Numbered from the stretch's first letter, positions 34,548-46,293 are shown. The stretch: DNA of 64,000 bases from Taxawa tesnikishii (nom. ined.) (GCA_030247885.1 JAPDRO010000022.1:496001-560000), one strand, 5' to 3'. Numbers and translations are program-made. The notes: generated by a model from the letters alone, not told the origin.

Positions 34548-37500
34548 CTACTCGGCGACCCCATCCCCAGTGTCCTTCTCCCCATCTTTGCTCCCGCTCT
34601 TGACGAACATAGCTCTGAAATCCGCGTTACTCTTCACGCTCGCACCGTTGCCGGTGTCGCCTCCACCAGTGCCTCCTCCGAGCCCTCCGCGCTTGAACCC
34701 CAACCCACCCCTGCGTCCACCTCTCTGCTGCGGTCTGCTCACACCCGCCTGCGTCGGACGCATTGGCATCGCTCCACCGACGCCATTCCCAGCACCAGCA
34801 CCACTCTTCTTCGACATCACTTCCTCAGCGTCTCCAACACGAACATCTGGGCCCAGAGCGCTCGCATCAATGCCCATGCCCACTTTGCCCGCATCCGCCA
34901 GGTTGACAAACTCGATCAAGGCGGTGCCTTTGTCTCTTCTCACAGTGATCTTACGCAGGGGACCGTAAGTTTCCATGAAAGACTGAATGCGGGCGTCGTT
35001 GACCGTGTCCGGGATGTTGAGCAGCGCAATCGTGCGCTCACGTTTCGACCTCGCGGTCTCGGCGGCACTGGCGACTGGTGCATCTCGCTCGGCGTAAGAC
35101 GCTACAGAGCCGCAGCGCCCGGAGCCGTCCTGCTGCGTGGAACCAGATATGTCCATAGCGTCCTTCTCGATGGTTGACTCAGGACCCGGGGATCCGGAGG
35201 TGGCGTGTTGAATGACCTTAGTAGCGCGATCTTTGGTGTTCCGATCGGTCGCAAGGTTGACACGGAGTAGGCGAGAGCCGAGGGTTTGTTGTCCAGCGCA
35301 AGTGCAGCGTTTGCTTCTTCAGTCGTCGCGTAAATGACGAACACAGTCCCCGTGAACTTACCGTTAGTCCCTCGCACCAGCTTGATGCTCTCAACCGTGC
35401 CGTGCTGCGCGAAGAACTGGCGTATCTCGTCTTCGGTCGCCTTGAAATCGACGTTGCCGACGTACAGCTCGCGTCCCTCGGCAGTCGCGCCCTGGCGTGA
35501 TTTCTTGGCCTCGGGATCGGAAATGAGTGCGACGAGCTTGTGCTGGCCGTCAATGGCTTTGTCGTTCATGACGGTAGCGGCCCGGGCCTCATTCGCTGTC
35601 AAGAACTGTATGTAGCAGAAGCGGCGACGTTGGTTGTACTTTAGAGACGGGAAGCGAACGCTGACGACCGTACCGTAATCTTGGAAGAGTTCACGAATCT
35701 TAATCTCGTCAAAATCCGGTGGATAGTTCGTGACATAGAGCGTAGACAGCGTGCCAGATTGAATCTTGATGGCGTTGCCATCGATCTCCTTTCCGTCGCG
35801 CGTTTTCGCCGCCAACACATCTTCGGTGCTTTCAAACTCAATGGTCGCGGTCGATGTCATGGCGTCCGAGTCCGTGACTACACCGATGCCCATGATGTTC
35901 CCACAGTCCTTGAAGAAGTGCCTGAGTCGAGCTTCTGCGATTGCCGATGGTAGGTTCTTCACGGTAATTGTGTTGTGCTCCCTGTCGCGCTTGATCTGGG
36001 CCGAGGCAGAAGACGAGGCCTCGTTGTACGGCGGCTTAGTAGCGTCAGCGTCAAGCTCCTCTGTTCTACTCCTCTTCAACACCGCTTCGCCGTTCTGCAG
36101 CGTCTCATCCTCTCGCTTTCTCTTGCCAACACTTGAAGGGTCTTCCACGGCAACGTATTGATGTCCATATTGCTGCTGTGCAGGTGCTGCAGCTGCAGCG
36201 TCCGCGGCCTCCTTTGTTCTTCTCTGCTGCACACTGGTTGTCGCGGCGCGATATTCAGTCATTCCCCTTTCACATTCCTCGGCCGACTCGTGCGTCTGGA
36301 AATGGTACGCGAAGACTTCGAGCAACTTCTCCGGCCAATCGAGGTCCTTGTGCTTGATGGCTTCTCTGAGGACCGCGGTACTGCGATGGGGTCCATTAGT
36401 AGGCGTCTCCACCCTGACAGCATCCGATAGGCGCTCGAATCCCCAGAGGAGATTTTCAAATCTGTAGTACCCGATCCAGAAGTCTGCGCTCTTCGCGCCT
36501 GTTGTCTCTGCGAGCCTGCGATAGATATTCCGAGCATCCTCCATACGACGGGCTTCGGTAAGAAATTTGACGTAGATCTGCTCGATGCGGTACAACGGAT
36601 CGCCCTGGAACGACTGGCCGTATATTTTTCTGCCAGCGACCTGCACGTCCTCGATGGTACCAAGAATACCCATGTCGGCCATGTCGATCTCGTCATCGGT
36701 GTTGTCAGGCTGAAAGGCTCTTCGGCGGAGGTACGAGCACCAAGCTGTGTAAACTTTGATCATCTCCTCCATACCGCCAATGTTCAGCAATCCGCTATTC
36801 GTAGCCCTGTGCTTGATATTGTCAATCTCATCATACGACTCGTTCTGTACCTCAGCCCTGAGCAAACGTCTGGACCAGAGTTCACCAGACCATGGGCAGT
36901 GTCTTGTGGCTCGCTCAAGCACTGGCAGGATAGGAAGGCTACTCTTGTTGGCTCCCAAGAGAAAATCTACGTAATCGAGCCATAGATCCACTGTTGCCGG
37001 GAACTTCAACAGTGAGCGCTCGTAGAGAGTAGCTTGAAGCTCGGCATCAAAGGGCGATCTGCGTCTATGCCTCTTCTCCCACTTCAAGTAATCTGAGAGG
37101 ACCGTGTACAGCGTGACTTTGTCGTCGGCCTCAACAGCCCGCTTGACGTTCAGTTCATACTCCTCCCGAAGGCCGTACTGCTGCTTGGCGGGGGCAGCCA
37201 TCTCGTTGGTCGCAGCCATGATTTCCTCCCAGCTGTTTCCGTTGTACCTGGAGATGATGGGCCAGAACTTCTGAGAAGTTTCTGCTGACGTGGCGTGTGG
37301 AATCTCCAAGCGGTTGAAGAAGACCTGTTGGACCTTCTCCAGCTGTGAAGGAGTTGGCTTGTCCGGGAAATCCTGCATGATGAGCTCAAGCCAGCGGTCC
37401 CAGATACGATGGCTCTCATCAATGCGCCACTTTGTCGCCTCTACGGCCTGGCTCCAAACTCGGTCGACCTCTTCCCGAGTGAAGACTTCTCTGCAGATCA

Positions 37501-38671
37501 TCCTGTCGTCCTCGGTCCATCTGTCCGGATCTGCGTCAACGAAGCCGTTGGCAGCAGCATAGGTTGACCACATCCACTCCGCGTATATAAGCCAGATATC
37601 GACACTGGCGGGTTCTTCCGTCACAGCTTTCTGGCACAGTTCGGTGACATGAGTGCGCTCTTCGCTGGTGGTAGCAATCAAAGACTCATCCTGGAGCCAG
37701 TCCTTCCAAAGATCTTCACCGACGGCAAATCTTGAGTCCATGGCATCACGCGCCTGGCGGAGTTCGGAAAGCAGACTGTAATCCCTCGGATTCTGCGGTG
37801 CCGATGACGTCGCATCTGGCGGATACATGTGGGAGATGAGGCCTTGATGGAGGAGGTTGATGAGCTGAACATGAGTGTCGTAAGCGTATGAGTTTTCTGC
37901 AAGCGCTCCAGTAAGTTGAGTGATGGACTGTAGGTCAGCTTCGGACAGAGATGTCGCTCTGAACACGCGAGGCGGGGAGTCTGAGCCGGGGCGTCCGCCA
38001 TTGCGAGATCTGAAACCCCAGAAAGTCTGCGGTCGAAGGGTGGGGCTGCACTCGAGCGACTGACACTGCGCATGGTATTAGCGTGAGCGAAATGGCAGAG
38101 AGACTTCCACATCTCACATACACAGACGATGTCCGACCCTTGTCATAGGTCTCTGCGCTTTTCAGACTGGAAAGACTGTTCTGTCTGGGCTGTTGGTGAT
38201 GTTGCATGGACGCCAAGTCTGCAGCTGTTAGCGAAGGCAGCGGCAATGAGTCACATGACTGGTTCGTACCCGCCAACGTTTCCATAGACTGTGTGGAGGT
38301 ATGCTGAGTGATGTGCTGGAGTGAAGGCCGTTGCTGCTGCTGCTGCTGCTGATGCGGTGTACCAAACGGACTTCTCGGCTCGGCGAACGGCGTGGCAACG
38401 GCAGGACCAGGCGTCGGTGCCTGCACAGAACCATAGTGGTACGGAGGCAGAAAGGTGGTTTGCTGAGCCTGTGCAACGGAGTCCCCGCCGAGGTGCGGAG
38501 CGGAGCGCGGAGGAGGCTGGTCGCGCGGAGGAGAAGCAGTGATCTCGTGGCTCAGACCGGATGAAGTGCGCTTGCCACCGACGGGCCTGCCCGGTCGTTT
38601 CTTGGGTAGGTTCGAGGGCGGCGCTGGTTTTGGGTGGATTCCTGAGGAGAGAGCAGGGAGTTGATGTCCAT
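34548..38671 (-). CDS. PRP24: U6 snRNP factor Prp24/SART3 with N-terminal extension
   Basis: This is a long gene of about 1356 aa. Exon 1 (38122-38671) encodes MDINSLLSPQES, an AT-hook-like KKRPGRPVGGKR, proline-rich sequence and a CAG-encoded poly-Gln tract. A 56-bp intron (38066-38121) follows; a donor 4 bp downstream is an alternative. Exon 2 carries HAT half-a-TPR repeats (for example WLIYAEWMW, RIWDRWLELIM, FWIGYYRFENLLWGFERL). Four RRMs follow (NTITVKNLP; STLYVTNYP; RELYVGNVDF; RTIALLNIP), and the C-terminus has SNADFRAMF, the Lsm-binding motif. Prp24/SART3 anneals U4 and U6 snRNAs during snRNP recycling. One base is missing at three sites: 38634-38641, 37974-37977 and about 35279-35286. 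Allowing for them restores a single frame. Confidence 0.9.
38331..38351 (-). repeat. CAG repeat encoding poly-Gln in Prp24
   Basis: Seven CAG codons lie in the first exon of the Prp24 gene. This is a candidate length-polymorphic site. Confidence 0.9.
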
Positions 38672-39587
38672 GATTACGGATAAGCTAGGCTGGTTCGAAC
38701 GCTAGGGGCTCTTGCATGCAGTGGCTTTTTGATGTGTTGTAGTGAATGTACTGTACGTTCCCGTGCCGGGCGGGACGTTCGTCGTGCTCGGCTCTGTCAC
38801 AGGCGCTTCCGAGATATCGTTGCTGCTGATGGCCCGGAGGCTGTGTGATGTAAAGGCTGTTGTCCGGTGCAGTCGAGTAGAGTCTCTCACCCAGGCTGTC
38901 GGATCGGTCGGCTGCAGGCGGAGTTCTAGAACGCGACGAAACAGAGCGTCTGCGCAACACGCCTCGATGCGCTGCCCCGTGACAGATGATGGACGGAGCT
39001 AGGGGAGCACTGCTGTCTGTCTCGTAGCAGACGCAAGGGCAAGGGATGCTGGACGGTTGCAGCAGCGAGCACGAATCGGGTGACAAAGTTCTGTCCTGGC
39101 AAGGCGTAGCTGATCGTTCTACTCGGAGCTCTGGTGAGAGCCGCAGACCAATACCAATCTACTCGCGTCGAGTCCAAAAATTCAAAGTCTACGCGGCGCC
39201 GTCCTCCGCGTCCGCGCATCACGAACCTGACAAAAGTGTTCTTCACCTTGGCGTTTGCACTGCACTGCACGTGCTGTTGTCTGATGTCTGTACTCAACAC
39301 AAAAGGCTCATACATGTCATCAGGCGCCGAAGTATGCACAGGTCCATCTACTTCTCTGCTGCGGCGACTCTGGTCAAGCCCCGGATGTCTTTGAGGGAAC
39401 AAATAAAAAGTAAAGCAATTGTGCTTGACCACCTACCGGGTCGGCCAAAGCGCCAGGATGAAGAGTCGACAGGAGTTGTGGCTTGCTCCATGCAGTCTTG
39501 GCGCCAAGCCGAGACTTTCCAGACAGTCGAAACATCTCAGTCCAGCGCTTGAAGCCAGCGATTGAGCAGCCCATTACACTCGCGACC
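38672..39587. promoter_or_regulatory. Divergent upstream region, Prp24 and uL22m
   Basis: This is a 916-bp spacer between two outward-facing ATGs. Open frames of up to 168 codons overlap on both strands without motifs. No operator is identified. Confidence 0.4.
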
Positions 39588-40679
39588 ATGAGCGCCCGCG
39601 CGCCCTCACGCCGACTGCTACAGTCGAGTCAGCCCTCTCCACCCCACTCGCTCCTTCACGTTCTAACAGCTGCTCCCAGGCATCTTCCAATCTCCTCCAC
39701 AAACCCTTTCCGCTCGCAGCAACCACCTCCCTGTTGAATGCCGCCGCACAATCCTGAACTACTTCTGGCGGAAAGACAAGAGAAACCAAAACCAACAGCA
39801 AGGACCAACAAACCCTGTCCTGGATGACTATCTGAAACGCAAGCCGACCAAAGGCCAACCTCAAGGCCCGGAGCGCGGCGACCTGGCCTCCTCTTCCATC
39901 TTCGACGCCGACCGCCAGATCACCGAACGCGAAGCCGTGGCAGAGGTAGCCGCCGAGAGCGAGACGCGTGAAGGCGGCCAAGCTCGGAACAAACTGCACA
40001 TGTCGACTGTCCTGGACCCGGACCCACGGTCCCGTGAACGATGGGAGCGCAAGATGGTCATCCGGGAGACGCAGCGCGGGGCCGGTTAACACGGGCACAG
40101 TTGATCAAGCGGACGGAGCGGGAAAGCAGTTCCAAGAGCACGAACTTCAAGACGAGCATCAAGAAGCTGGGGATGCTCGCGAGGCAGATTCAAGGCAAAA
40201 CACTCGATGATGCCATCACGCAGATGCGGTTCAGTAAGAAGAAGGTTGCCAACGACGTCCTGGAGTACCTTGAATATGCGCGTGACGAGGCTATTGTTGC
40301 GCGCGGAATGGGGCTCGGGAAGGTCAAGCCGGAGGACGATCTTGCGGACAGCACGCCTGCCACTACCTCCCAGCCCATTGAGATCCACCTCAAGGACGGC
40401 AAGCGCCACGTCGTGAAGGACCCGAGCAGAATTTATGTCGACCAAGCATGGGTGGGTCGAGGACCATTCGGTCGTCTACCGGATTTCAGGGCCAGAGGAC
40501 GGGTATATCTTCTGCGGCCGCCGTTTACGCACATGAGCATCGTGCTCAAGGAAGAAGCGACACGAATTCGTGAGTACAAGGAGCGCGAGGAGAAGAGGAC
40601 GAGGGAGAGGTTGGCGAAGGTATGGACGCCGTTGCCCGATCGGCCCATTCAGAGCCAGAGGCAGTGGTACTCTTGGTAG
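39588..40679 (+). CDS. Mitochondrial large-subunit ribosomal protein uL22m
   Basis: This is an intronless gene of about 364 aa. The N-terminus (MSARAPSRRLLQSSQPS) is Arg/Ser-rich like a mitochondrial presequence. The middle holds NYFWRKDKRNQNQQQGPT, VLDDYLKRKP and MVIRETQRG. The C-terminal half is the L22 domain: RLTRAQLIKRTERES, KTLDDAITQMRFSKKKVAND and the long helix VLEYLEYARDEAIVARGMG, closing with RGRVYLLRPPFTHMSIVLKE. L22 lines the peptide exit tunnel. One base appears to be missing at three places: about 39704-39709, 39753-39755 and the G-run 40078-40081. The last is certain, because the domain continues directly in the new frame. The first two lie in the variable N-terminus and are less sure. 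Confidence 0.87.
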
Positions 40680-40917
40680 TAGCGCCGACTGGCTATATAC
40701 CCTGTACACTATTTCCCCTTCTGCGCTCAGAGAGGCGTACTGTATACAGCTTTTCCCTTTCTCAAAGCCACTCACCAGCAATCCTTCCGCGCCTTTCTGT
40801 CGTGAAACCCGAAAGATTTTAGATCTGCGCGCACACACCAACCTAAAGACCCATCCGACTCTCTTTGCACGCCGCCCAACCACCTCGCTTCTTCGTCACC
40901 TCACCCTCTCCGCTCCT
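40680..40917. other. Convergent 3' spacer
   Basis: These are the 3' untranslated ends of uL22m (+) and the MOSC gene (-). Nothing else is seen. Confidence 0.45.
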
Positions 40918-42090
40918 TCATAGCTCGTCAAATTTGGCCGTGTTGTAGACATGCTTGTCAGTTACCTCGAGCACCTCCAGTCTGCTACCGACAGTCAAAT
41001 CCATCTCTGCAGTCGGAATGCACAACATGCCGAAACACGGCTTGTACTTTGCCACACCTGCAAAGTCAAGTTAGTAAGAGAAAACTTTGCCTTTCGGAAA
41101 ACAGCACTTACCACCCATATCGATCCTCCTGAAGCTCATCAGCGTATCCCACGGCTCATGCTTGTGCTTCTCGGCGGTGTCGGGATCCACATTCGGCACC
41201 TGGCATCTCGCACAGTGGGCCACGACATCGAGCTTGGCCTTCCACAGAAGCTCGCGCGAGTGGTCGACATTGGTGAATTGGACGCGCTTCCATCGGTCTT
41301 CCTCCCAGGGCTCGTTCCCTTTGATCACAATGTTTGGTCTGAAGCGCTCGATCGTCAACTCTGACTCGCCCTTCTCCTTGAGATGCGCGTTCAGATCTGC
41401 GAGCGAGGCCTCGGAGGCGACCTGCAGGCTCATGACGTCGGCGAAGTGGTGCGCTTGCTGCTTTCCGTAGAGTTTGATGTCCGCGTTCGCGCCGCCCCAG
41501 CGCGGGGACGGGCCTTTGAAGACGAGGGAGACGGGCTTGTTGAAGTAGTCGGTGAAGATGGAGTTGATGTGCTCGCCGTACTCGTACGCGTCGGTTTCGG
41601 CGCCCCAGATGTTGACTTGGACCAGCTTCGTGTTCTCCTCGAACCATTTCTGTGTAGGGCGAGTGGGGACTGTGACGGCGTCATCGGTGCCGTGAATCTT
41701 GATGGTGAGCTCCTTGCGGTCGTCGGAAAGAGAGGTGTCAACGAGCGTGAAGGAAGGGTCATTGCGAATGGTCAGAAACTCGCGCTTCTCTTTGTCAATG
41801 AACATCCAGTTGCGGTCGAGGTCGAGTCCAGTTTTCTTGAGGCGTGCGGACTCGACACGGATCCCGCGGCAGGACTTTATCGGGTAAATCCAGAGTTGAG
41901 TCACCTCGGACGGTGGTGGCATGTCGGGCCCTGGCTTCGACGACAAGGGTTTGGTTGGCTCATCGACGTAGTTGGCGTAGATGTACATGAAGAGGACAGT
42001 GGCAGCAATGCACGCCAGCAAAGTGCCGGACAGGTTGGCAAGGGTTACTTGTTTGAACGCGTTTTCGAACATGTTGGCGGATGTTGCCAC
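40918..42090 (-). CDS. MOSC-domain molybdoenzyme, mARC-like
   Basis: Two exons (41112-42090, 40918-41057; 54-bp intron) give 372 aa, intact. The N-terminus has one membrane anchor (residues about 20-41, LSGTLLACIAATVLFMYIYA). Then comes a MOSC N-terminal beta-barrel (VTQLWIYPIKSCRGIRVESA, with the characteristic YPIKSC) and the MOSC domain. Its ERFRPNIVIKG and CARCQVPNVDP contain the cysteine that would coordinate the molybdenum cofactor, and GVAKYKPCFGMLCIP ends the core. In animals mARC proteins are anchored to the outer mitochondrial membrane and reduce N-hydroxylated compounds together with cytochrome b5 and its reductase. The same role and place are inferred here. An in-frame ATG six codons downstream is a possible alternative start. 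Confidence 0.9.
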
Positions 42091-42714
42091 TTCCTCGTAT
42101 GTAGCTTGATGTTGGAAGCTGATAAAATAGTGGAAGAGGATGGGGAATTCAAAAACGTGAGAGATGCAGTGGTTCGCCTCTGTGTGATGGACAAGCGATT
42201 GTGCGCCAATTCACCGCACCAACTCACGAAACGCACTTGATGTATCTGTTATCAACGTGAAGGAGTCAACTCGAGTATTCATCCAAGGCGGGGTGAAAGG
42301 AGATGTGTCCCGCGTTTTGCATGACTCGGAAGTGAGCGGTTAGCCGATAGCCAAGAATACCACGAAAAGGTTTAGGGACATCTGCAGTGACTTAGTAACC
42401 ACATCTGTTTCATCCACCTCACCTAAGCTGGCAGTTTTCTTCGGCAGGGATCAAAAGTTCATTCGGGATCTGGCTTGTAAATCAATGCCAGGCCCTGGTA
42501 TCAGAGCAGCCATATTTCCGCAACTCGTTAGAAGACTGTCCAGGGACTTATGATATCTCGCGTATCTTAGTTTGTCGGAAAAATAATCACCGATAATGGA
42601 AATTGTTGTGCGATTGGTGAACCGCAAACTGTCTATTTCAGCGTAGTACTGTTGCTGCAAATCATCACTACCTCAATCCTTGACATATTCGATACCAGGA
42701 CAGAGCCTTTCAAC
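42091..42714. promoter_or_regulatory. Divergent upstream region
   Basis: This is 624 bp between the MOSC gene (-) and the phosphatase gene (+). No ORF or defined motif is supported. Confidence 0.4.
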
Positions 42715-43545
42715 ATGCCTGACAAAGACGCCGGCACACCAAGAGTCTTCCTTGTCCGCCACGGCGAGACGGAGTGGTCCCAATCAGGCCAATATACTGG
42801 CAAAACCGACATTCCTCTGACCGCTAACGGAGAAAAGCAAGTCGCAGGCACTGCACAAATAGCAGTTGGGTCCGGCAGGCTCATTGACCCAGCCAAGCTC
42901 GGTCAAGTGTACATCAGTCCTCGCTCACGGGCCCAGAAGACTTTTGAGCTCCTCTTCGATGAGAAGGGCAGGCGGGCGCTAAAAGGCGAGAACAAAGTTG
43001 AGACGACGGAGGAGCTCGCGGAGTGGGATTACGGGTATGTGTGCACCTTTATGAAAAGCGGCTTAGTGAATCCTGTTGCATCAGAAATGTTGACTAGCAG
43101 GAGAGCTTATGAGGGCCTTTTGACCAAAGACATCCGCGCTCGCCGGAAGGAACAAGGTCTCGATCAAGACAAGCCATGGGATATATGGCGTGACGGCTGC
43201 GAGAATGGCGAGTACGTGTTTCATCCTGTCTCCCCTCTCTGTTCCTGTTCTTCTCTTATGATTCCTCAATAGATCAGCAAAGCAAGTCGCGGACCGCATC
43301 GACTCTCTCATTCAGCGTATCCGTAGTCTACAAGGTCCGCACATGAAGGACGCCGTCAACTGTGACGTCCTGTTGGTCGCACATGGACATCTGCTGCGCG
43401 CCTTTGCGAAACGCTGGCTCGGCTATCCGATGGAGTTCCCCTGAACTTGATGATGGAGCCGGGCGGAGTGGGCATCCTGAGCTACTCCCATCACAACGTC
43501 GAGGAGCCGGCTTTACTGCTCGGGATTGGCTTTCCTGCACAGTAA
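42715..43545 (+). CDS. Histidine phosphatase family (SHB17/PGM-like)
   Basis: Three exons (42715-43034, 43101-43211, 43273-43545; introns of 66 and 61 bp) give 234 aa. The catalytic phosphohistidine motif is LVRHGETEW near residue 15, followed by YTGKTDIPLTANGEKQ. The second catalytic region includes SPRSRAQKTFELLF, the proton-donor segment EELAEWDYG, and DVLLVAHGHLLRAF near the C-terminus with the second His. The family has phosphoglycerate mutases and phosphatases; the motif after RHGE is most like fungal sedoheptulose-1,7-bisphosphatase SHB17, so a role in the non-oxidative pentose phosphate route is inferred. One C is missing at 43438-43441; with it the frame reads through to PAQ and the TAA at 43545. 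Confidence 0.87.
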
Positions 43546-44333
43546 ATCTTCATGATCCGAATGATGCGGTCATCGGAGGTGGTATGAGCAGCTGAGAGGT
43601 TACTTAACTGTAGATCACCGCTTGAAACAAAGCAAGGGACGGGTCTTCGAAGGGCGAGCGTCGGATTGACAGTATCAGCCTTGAGCGTCTACCTTGTAAG
43701 TTGGAATACCGTCGCTTCGCACCTTGTGTCACTGTTTGCCAAAGCCGCACCCACGACCTCCGATATCTTGGCAGTCAAGCCCACCGCCTACCGGTTCGTA
43801 CATAAGGAGGATCGCAACTTCACAAACTTTTGTTAAGATCATACTTTGCGCGTTTTGAAGAGGCCTCTGTCACCTGATTATGCATGTGCCTAATCCTATG
43901 ACATTCAACAAGATCAGGCTAACTGCAAAGCAGCTCAGTTTAGGCCGTTGGCTTGCTCCGTGTTGGTGTACAAACGTCATTCCGCATCTCAAAGACATCT
44001 CTTTCTTCTTATGCAGCATTTCTCTGACAACATAGATAACAGTTGTTTGAGGTGTTGCAACCGGGTGGCGTCAAGTTGGCGCGCAGTGCTTGATTTTGTA
44101 CAGCGTCGAGAAGCTTGATACCAATACACTCCTGCAATATACTTTCGGCGACCCATTCTTAAAAAAACTGTGGCCTACGACGACATGTGCAGAAAGTCAA
44201 AAAAATCAGCATACTTATACGGCACGGTCGCTGCCCCTTGCCGTCCATCTGTCGCAACAGAATTTCAATACTCGTCGTGTCGCTCTCATCCTCCTTTGGA
44301 CACTCATACTATCGAAAACCTCTGCTTCCAACC
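43546..44333. other. Intergenic region, no supported gene
   Basis: No domain-bearing frame is present. The right part may contain additional 5' coding sequence of the next gene in another frame (44090-44330), which is Ser/Thr/Pro-rich. Confidence 0.35.
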
Positions 44334-45002
44334 ATGGCAGCTCTTCTTCTACTTCTCCCTCATGTCCTTCTCCCGCGACCACGCCTGAGAGAAACCCCGC
44401 GTCAAGCTGTCGAGGCCAGAAAAGCCAGTCCTACCGCGGCACAAGGTCGACTGCAACAACTGCCAAAGGAAGTCCTAGAGGAAATCTCCGAGCACATGGA
44501 TATCTTGACAATTCTGTGTCTTGAACGGACATGCACAAAGTTTCGACGCCTATTCGGTTTCGCACGCCATCCACGGGTTCTCACTCACCCGGAAAGGAGA
44601 GATTTTCTATTCGCGGTCGCAAAAGACGACGAATCTGCAGGTCGACTCCAGGGGCGGCGATGCTGTGCCTACTGCAAGAAAACACGCCCTTTTGCCCACT
44701 TCGCCCAGGAGCAGCTTGACGTGGCCGCCACAGAGCGTCACTGTCTGCGTCATTTCCGCATCGAGCCACGCAGAACCCCAATCTCGGTGACCGTCGACGA
44801 CGACGGGCAGTATTCCATGCAGTGTCGGCATCGCAACTGCAGCCAACCCAACCCGTGTCTGGGTTGTGGGCAGCTGAAGCGCCAGAGGCTGCTGCGTGGT
44901 CGCGGTCTGGGACATTATCCGGATATGATGCCTTGGCCTTGGGCAAACTTCTCTGAAAGACAGGAGCGTGGCTTCGAACATGCCGGAACTCCATACTCAT
45001 AA
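44334..45002 (+). CDS. F-box protein with cysteine-rich region
   Basis: The open frame has 223 aa from the ATG at 44334. An F-box is visible around residues 43-80 (LQQLPKEVLEEISEHMDIL ... LERTCTKFRRLF). After it lies a Cys/His-rich segment (CCAYCKKTRPFAHF, HCLRHF, QCRHRNC, CLGCGQLKRQ), arranged like paired CxxC zinc ligands found in many fungal F-box proteins. F-box proteins link substrates to SCF ubiquitin ligases. The N-terminus before the F-box is uncertain: a Leu-rich start in this frame and a Ser/Pro-rich alternative in the frame 44090-44524 are both possible, and a missing base in a C-run near 44396-44399 would join the latter. The C-terminus may continue in the frame 44968-45177. Confidence 0.6.
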   Translation: MAALLLLLPHVLLPRPRLRETPRQAVEARKASPTAAQGRLQQLPKEVLEEISEHMDILTILCLERTCTKFRRLFGFARHPRVLTHPERRDFLFAVAKDDESAGRLQGRRCCAYCKKTRPFAHFAQEQLDVAATERHCLRHFRIEPRRTPISVTVDDDGQYSMQCRHRNCSQPNPCLGCGQLKRQRLLRGRGLGHYPDMMPWPWANFSERQERGFEHAGTPYS

Positions 45003-45499
45003 CGGAAGCCAGCATCCTCGATCGGGCGGACTTCTCGTTACCTCAAATGACCATCAGAGAGAGATCTCGAAGAGAGACATCTCGCAGAGAGACTCAAAAA
45101 CGTCCAACATCTGGTTTTCCACACGGTTGCCCATTGCAGATTTGACAGGACGGTGCGAGGGTCATTTCAAAAGGTGATTGCAATGCGGAGGACAATGCAA
45201 CTATCAAGGCCATTCGGTGTCTTACACATGTACTTAGGAATGAGCGAGCACAGCTGTATAGTTCAATTCGAATGCTCGAGCTGTTTACCAATTTCCTAAC
45301 ATCCTTTGTGAGACCGAGACTGCTACTTACGGTCCGTAATCCGGAACGGTTCTCTCACGTGGCACTCTTTATTCCCACCAAGCCCTGATCGCTTGATTGA
45401 GTTGAGATCTCACTGTTTCTCCCGAAAGTGATACGCTTAGTAGTACCGTAGATGCGATGAAGTTACCACGCCAAAGTATGAGATTTGCATTCTTTTAAC
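45003..45499. other. Intergenic left flank of the hAT-type element
   Basis: There is a 70-codon frame at 44968-45177 (+), charged and without a motif. It could be a continuation of the F-box gene in another frame. The last 8 bases (45492-45499) are the left copy of the target-site duplication. Confidence 0.4.
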
Positions 45500-46285
45500 C
45501 AGGGTTGTCGGTGGATGGAGTTGATGGAACAGAGGGTACCGTTCCACCCACTCTATGGAGATTCTATACCAAGACCGTAGCATAGCTGCCGTTCCATTCC
45601 ATGGAGTAGAACGGGGGTGTATTCCGTTCCATGAAGTCCATGGAATCTCTATGGAGGGTAACCTTGACTATGAAATCGCTAGACAACTGCTCAAAGCAGG
45701 GCTCTAATAGTTAAAAAGTCATTAGGCATGGCATCAAGATTAACTGACTGCTATGTTGCGTAGTGTCAGCAGCTGAGGAGGTAGTAGTATCTGTTATAGG
45801 ACGTGTCGGATATCGAAACGCGAGATCGACGGCGGGACTGGAATCACGTTATTGAGCACGTGCCACCTGATTTCTCAACTTCTGAAGGATTGTCGTTAAG
45901 GATGCCTTCTCGTAGATAGGTACACACTAGCAACGAGTATCTAACACTACTGTTCATACACACCTACAACGTGACTATAGATCGACAAATCAGAAAACTT
46001 AACGTAATCTTATCTTGAAGGATTGGTGAGATCCGATGAGGCTTAGCATCTCCGCGGGGACCTAAAGTTCGAAGCTTATACCAACTTACTTTTCAACTTA
46101 GTACTAGTATTACTACTAGTGCTACTACTAGTATTACTACTATAACTATCACCTTACTCTATAGAGTATATGGAGTCACACTGTTCATTCCATTCCACTT
46201 TATGGAGTCAAAAGCACACTCCACCGCACTCCGTTAGAGTGGATAGAGTGCAGTGGATGGAGTGCTCTATCCATCGACAACCCTG
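45500..46285. mobile_element. Non-autonomous hAT-type transposon (MITE-like), 786 bp
   Basis: The two ends are inverted repeats of about 22 bp: the left end starts CAGGGTTGTCGGTGGATGGA, and the reverse complement of the right end starts CAGGGTTGTCGATGGATAGA. The flanks are perfect 8-bp direct repeats, CTTTTAAC at 45492-45499 and 46286-46293. Termini starting CAGGG and an 8-bp target duplication are established marks of the hAT superfamily. Both subterminal regions are crowded with copies of a CTCTATGGAG/CCATGGAG-like motif (for example 45551-45560, 45599-45606, 45647-45657, 46158-46176), as expected for transposase-binding sites. The interior is AT-rich and has no coding frame, so movement would need a transposase encoded elsewhere. 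The identical duplication suggests a recent insertion. Confidence 0.9.
46097..46150 (+). repeat. ACTAGTATTACT-type tandem repeat inside the element
   Basis: Degenerate trinucleotide-like repeats (ACTAGTATTACT, GCTACTACTAGT) lie between the AT-rich core and the right subterminal region of the hAT-type element. Confidence 0.8.
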
Positions 46286-46293
46286 CTTTTAAC
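46286..46293 (+). repeat. Right copy of the 8-bp target-site duplication
   Basis: CTTTTAAC is identical to 45492-45499 and directly abuts the right terminal inverted repeat. Confidence 0.92.

Noticed and set aside
38685-38712. tRNA B-box-like GGTTCGAACGC
   Set aside because: No acceptor or anticodon stem can be folded around it and no A box lies at the right distance.
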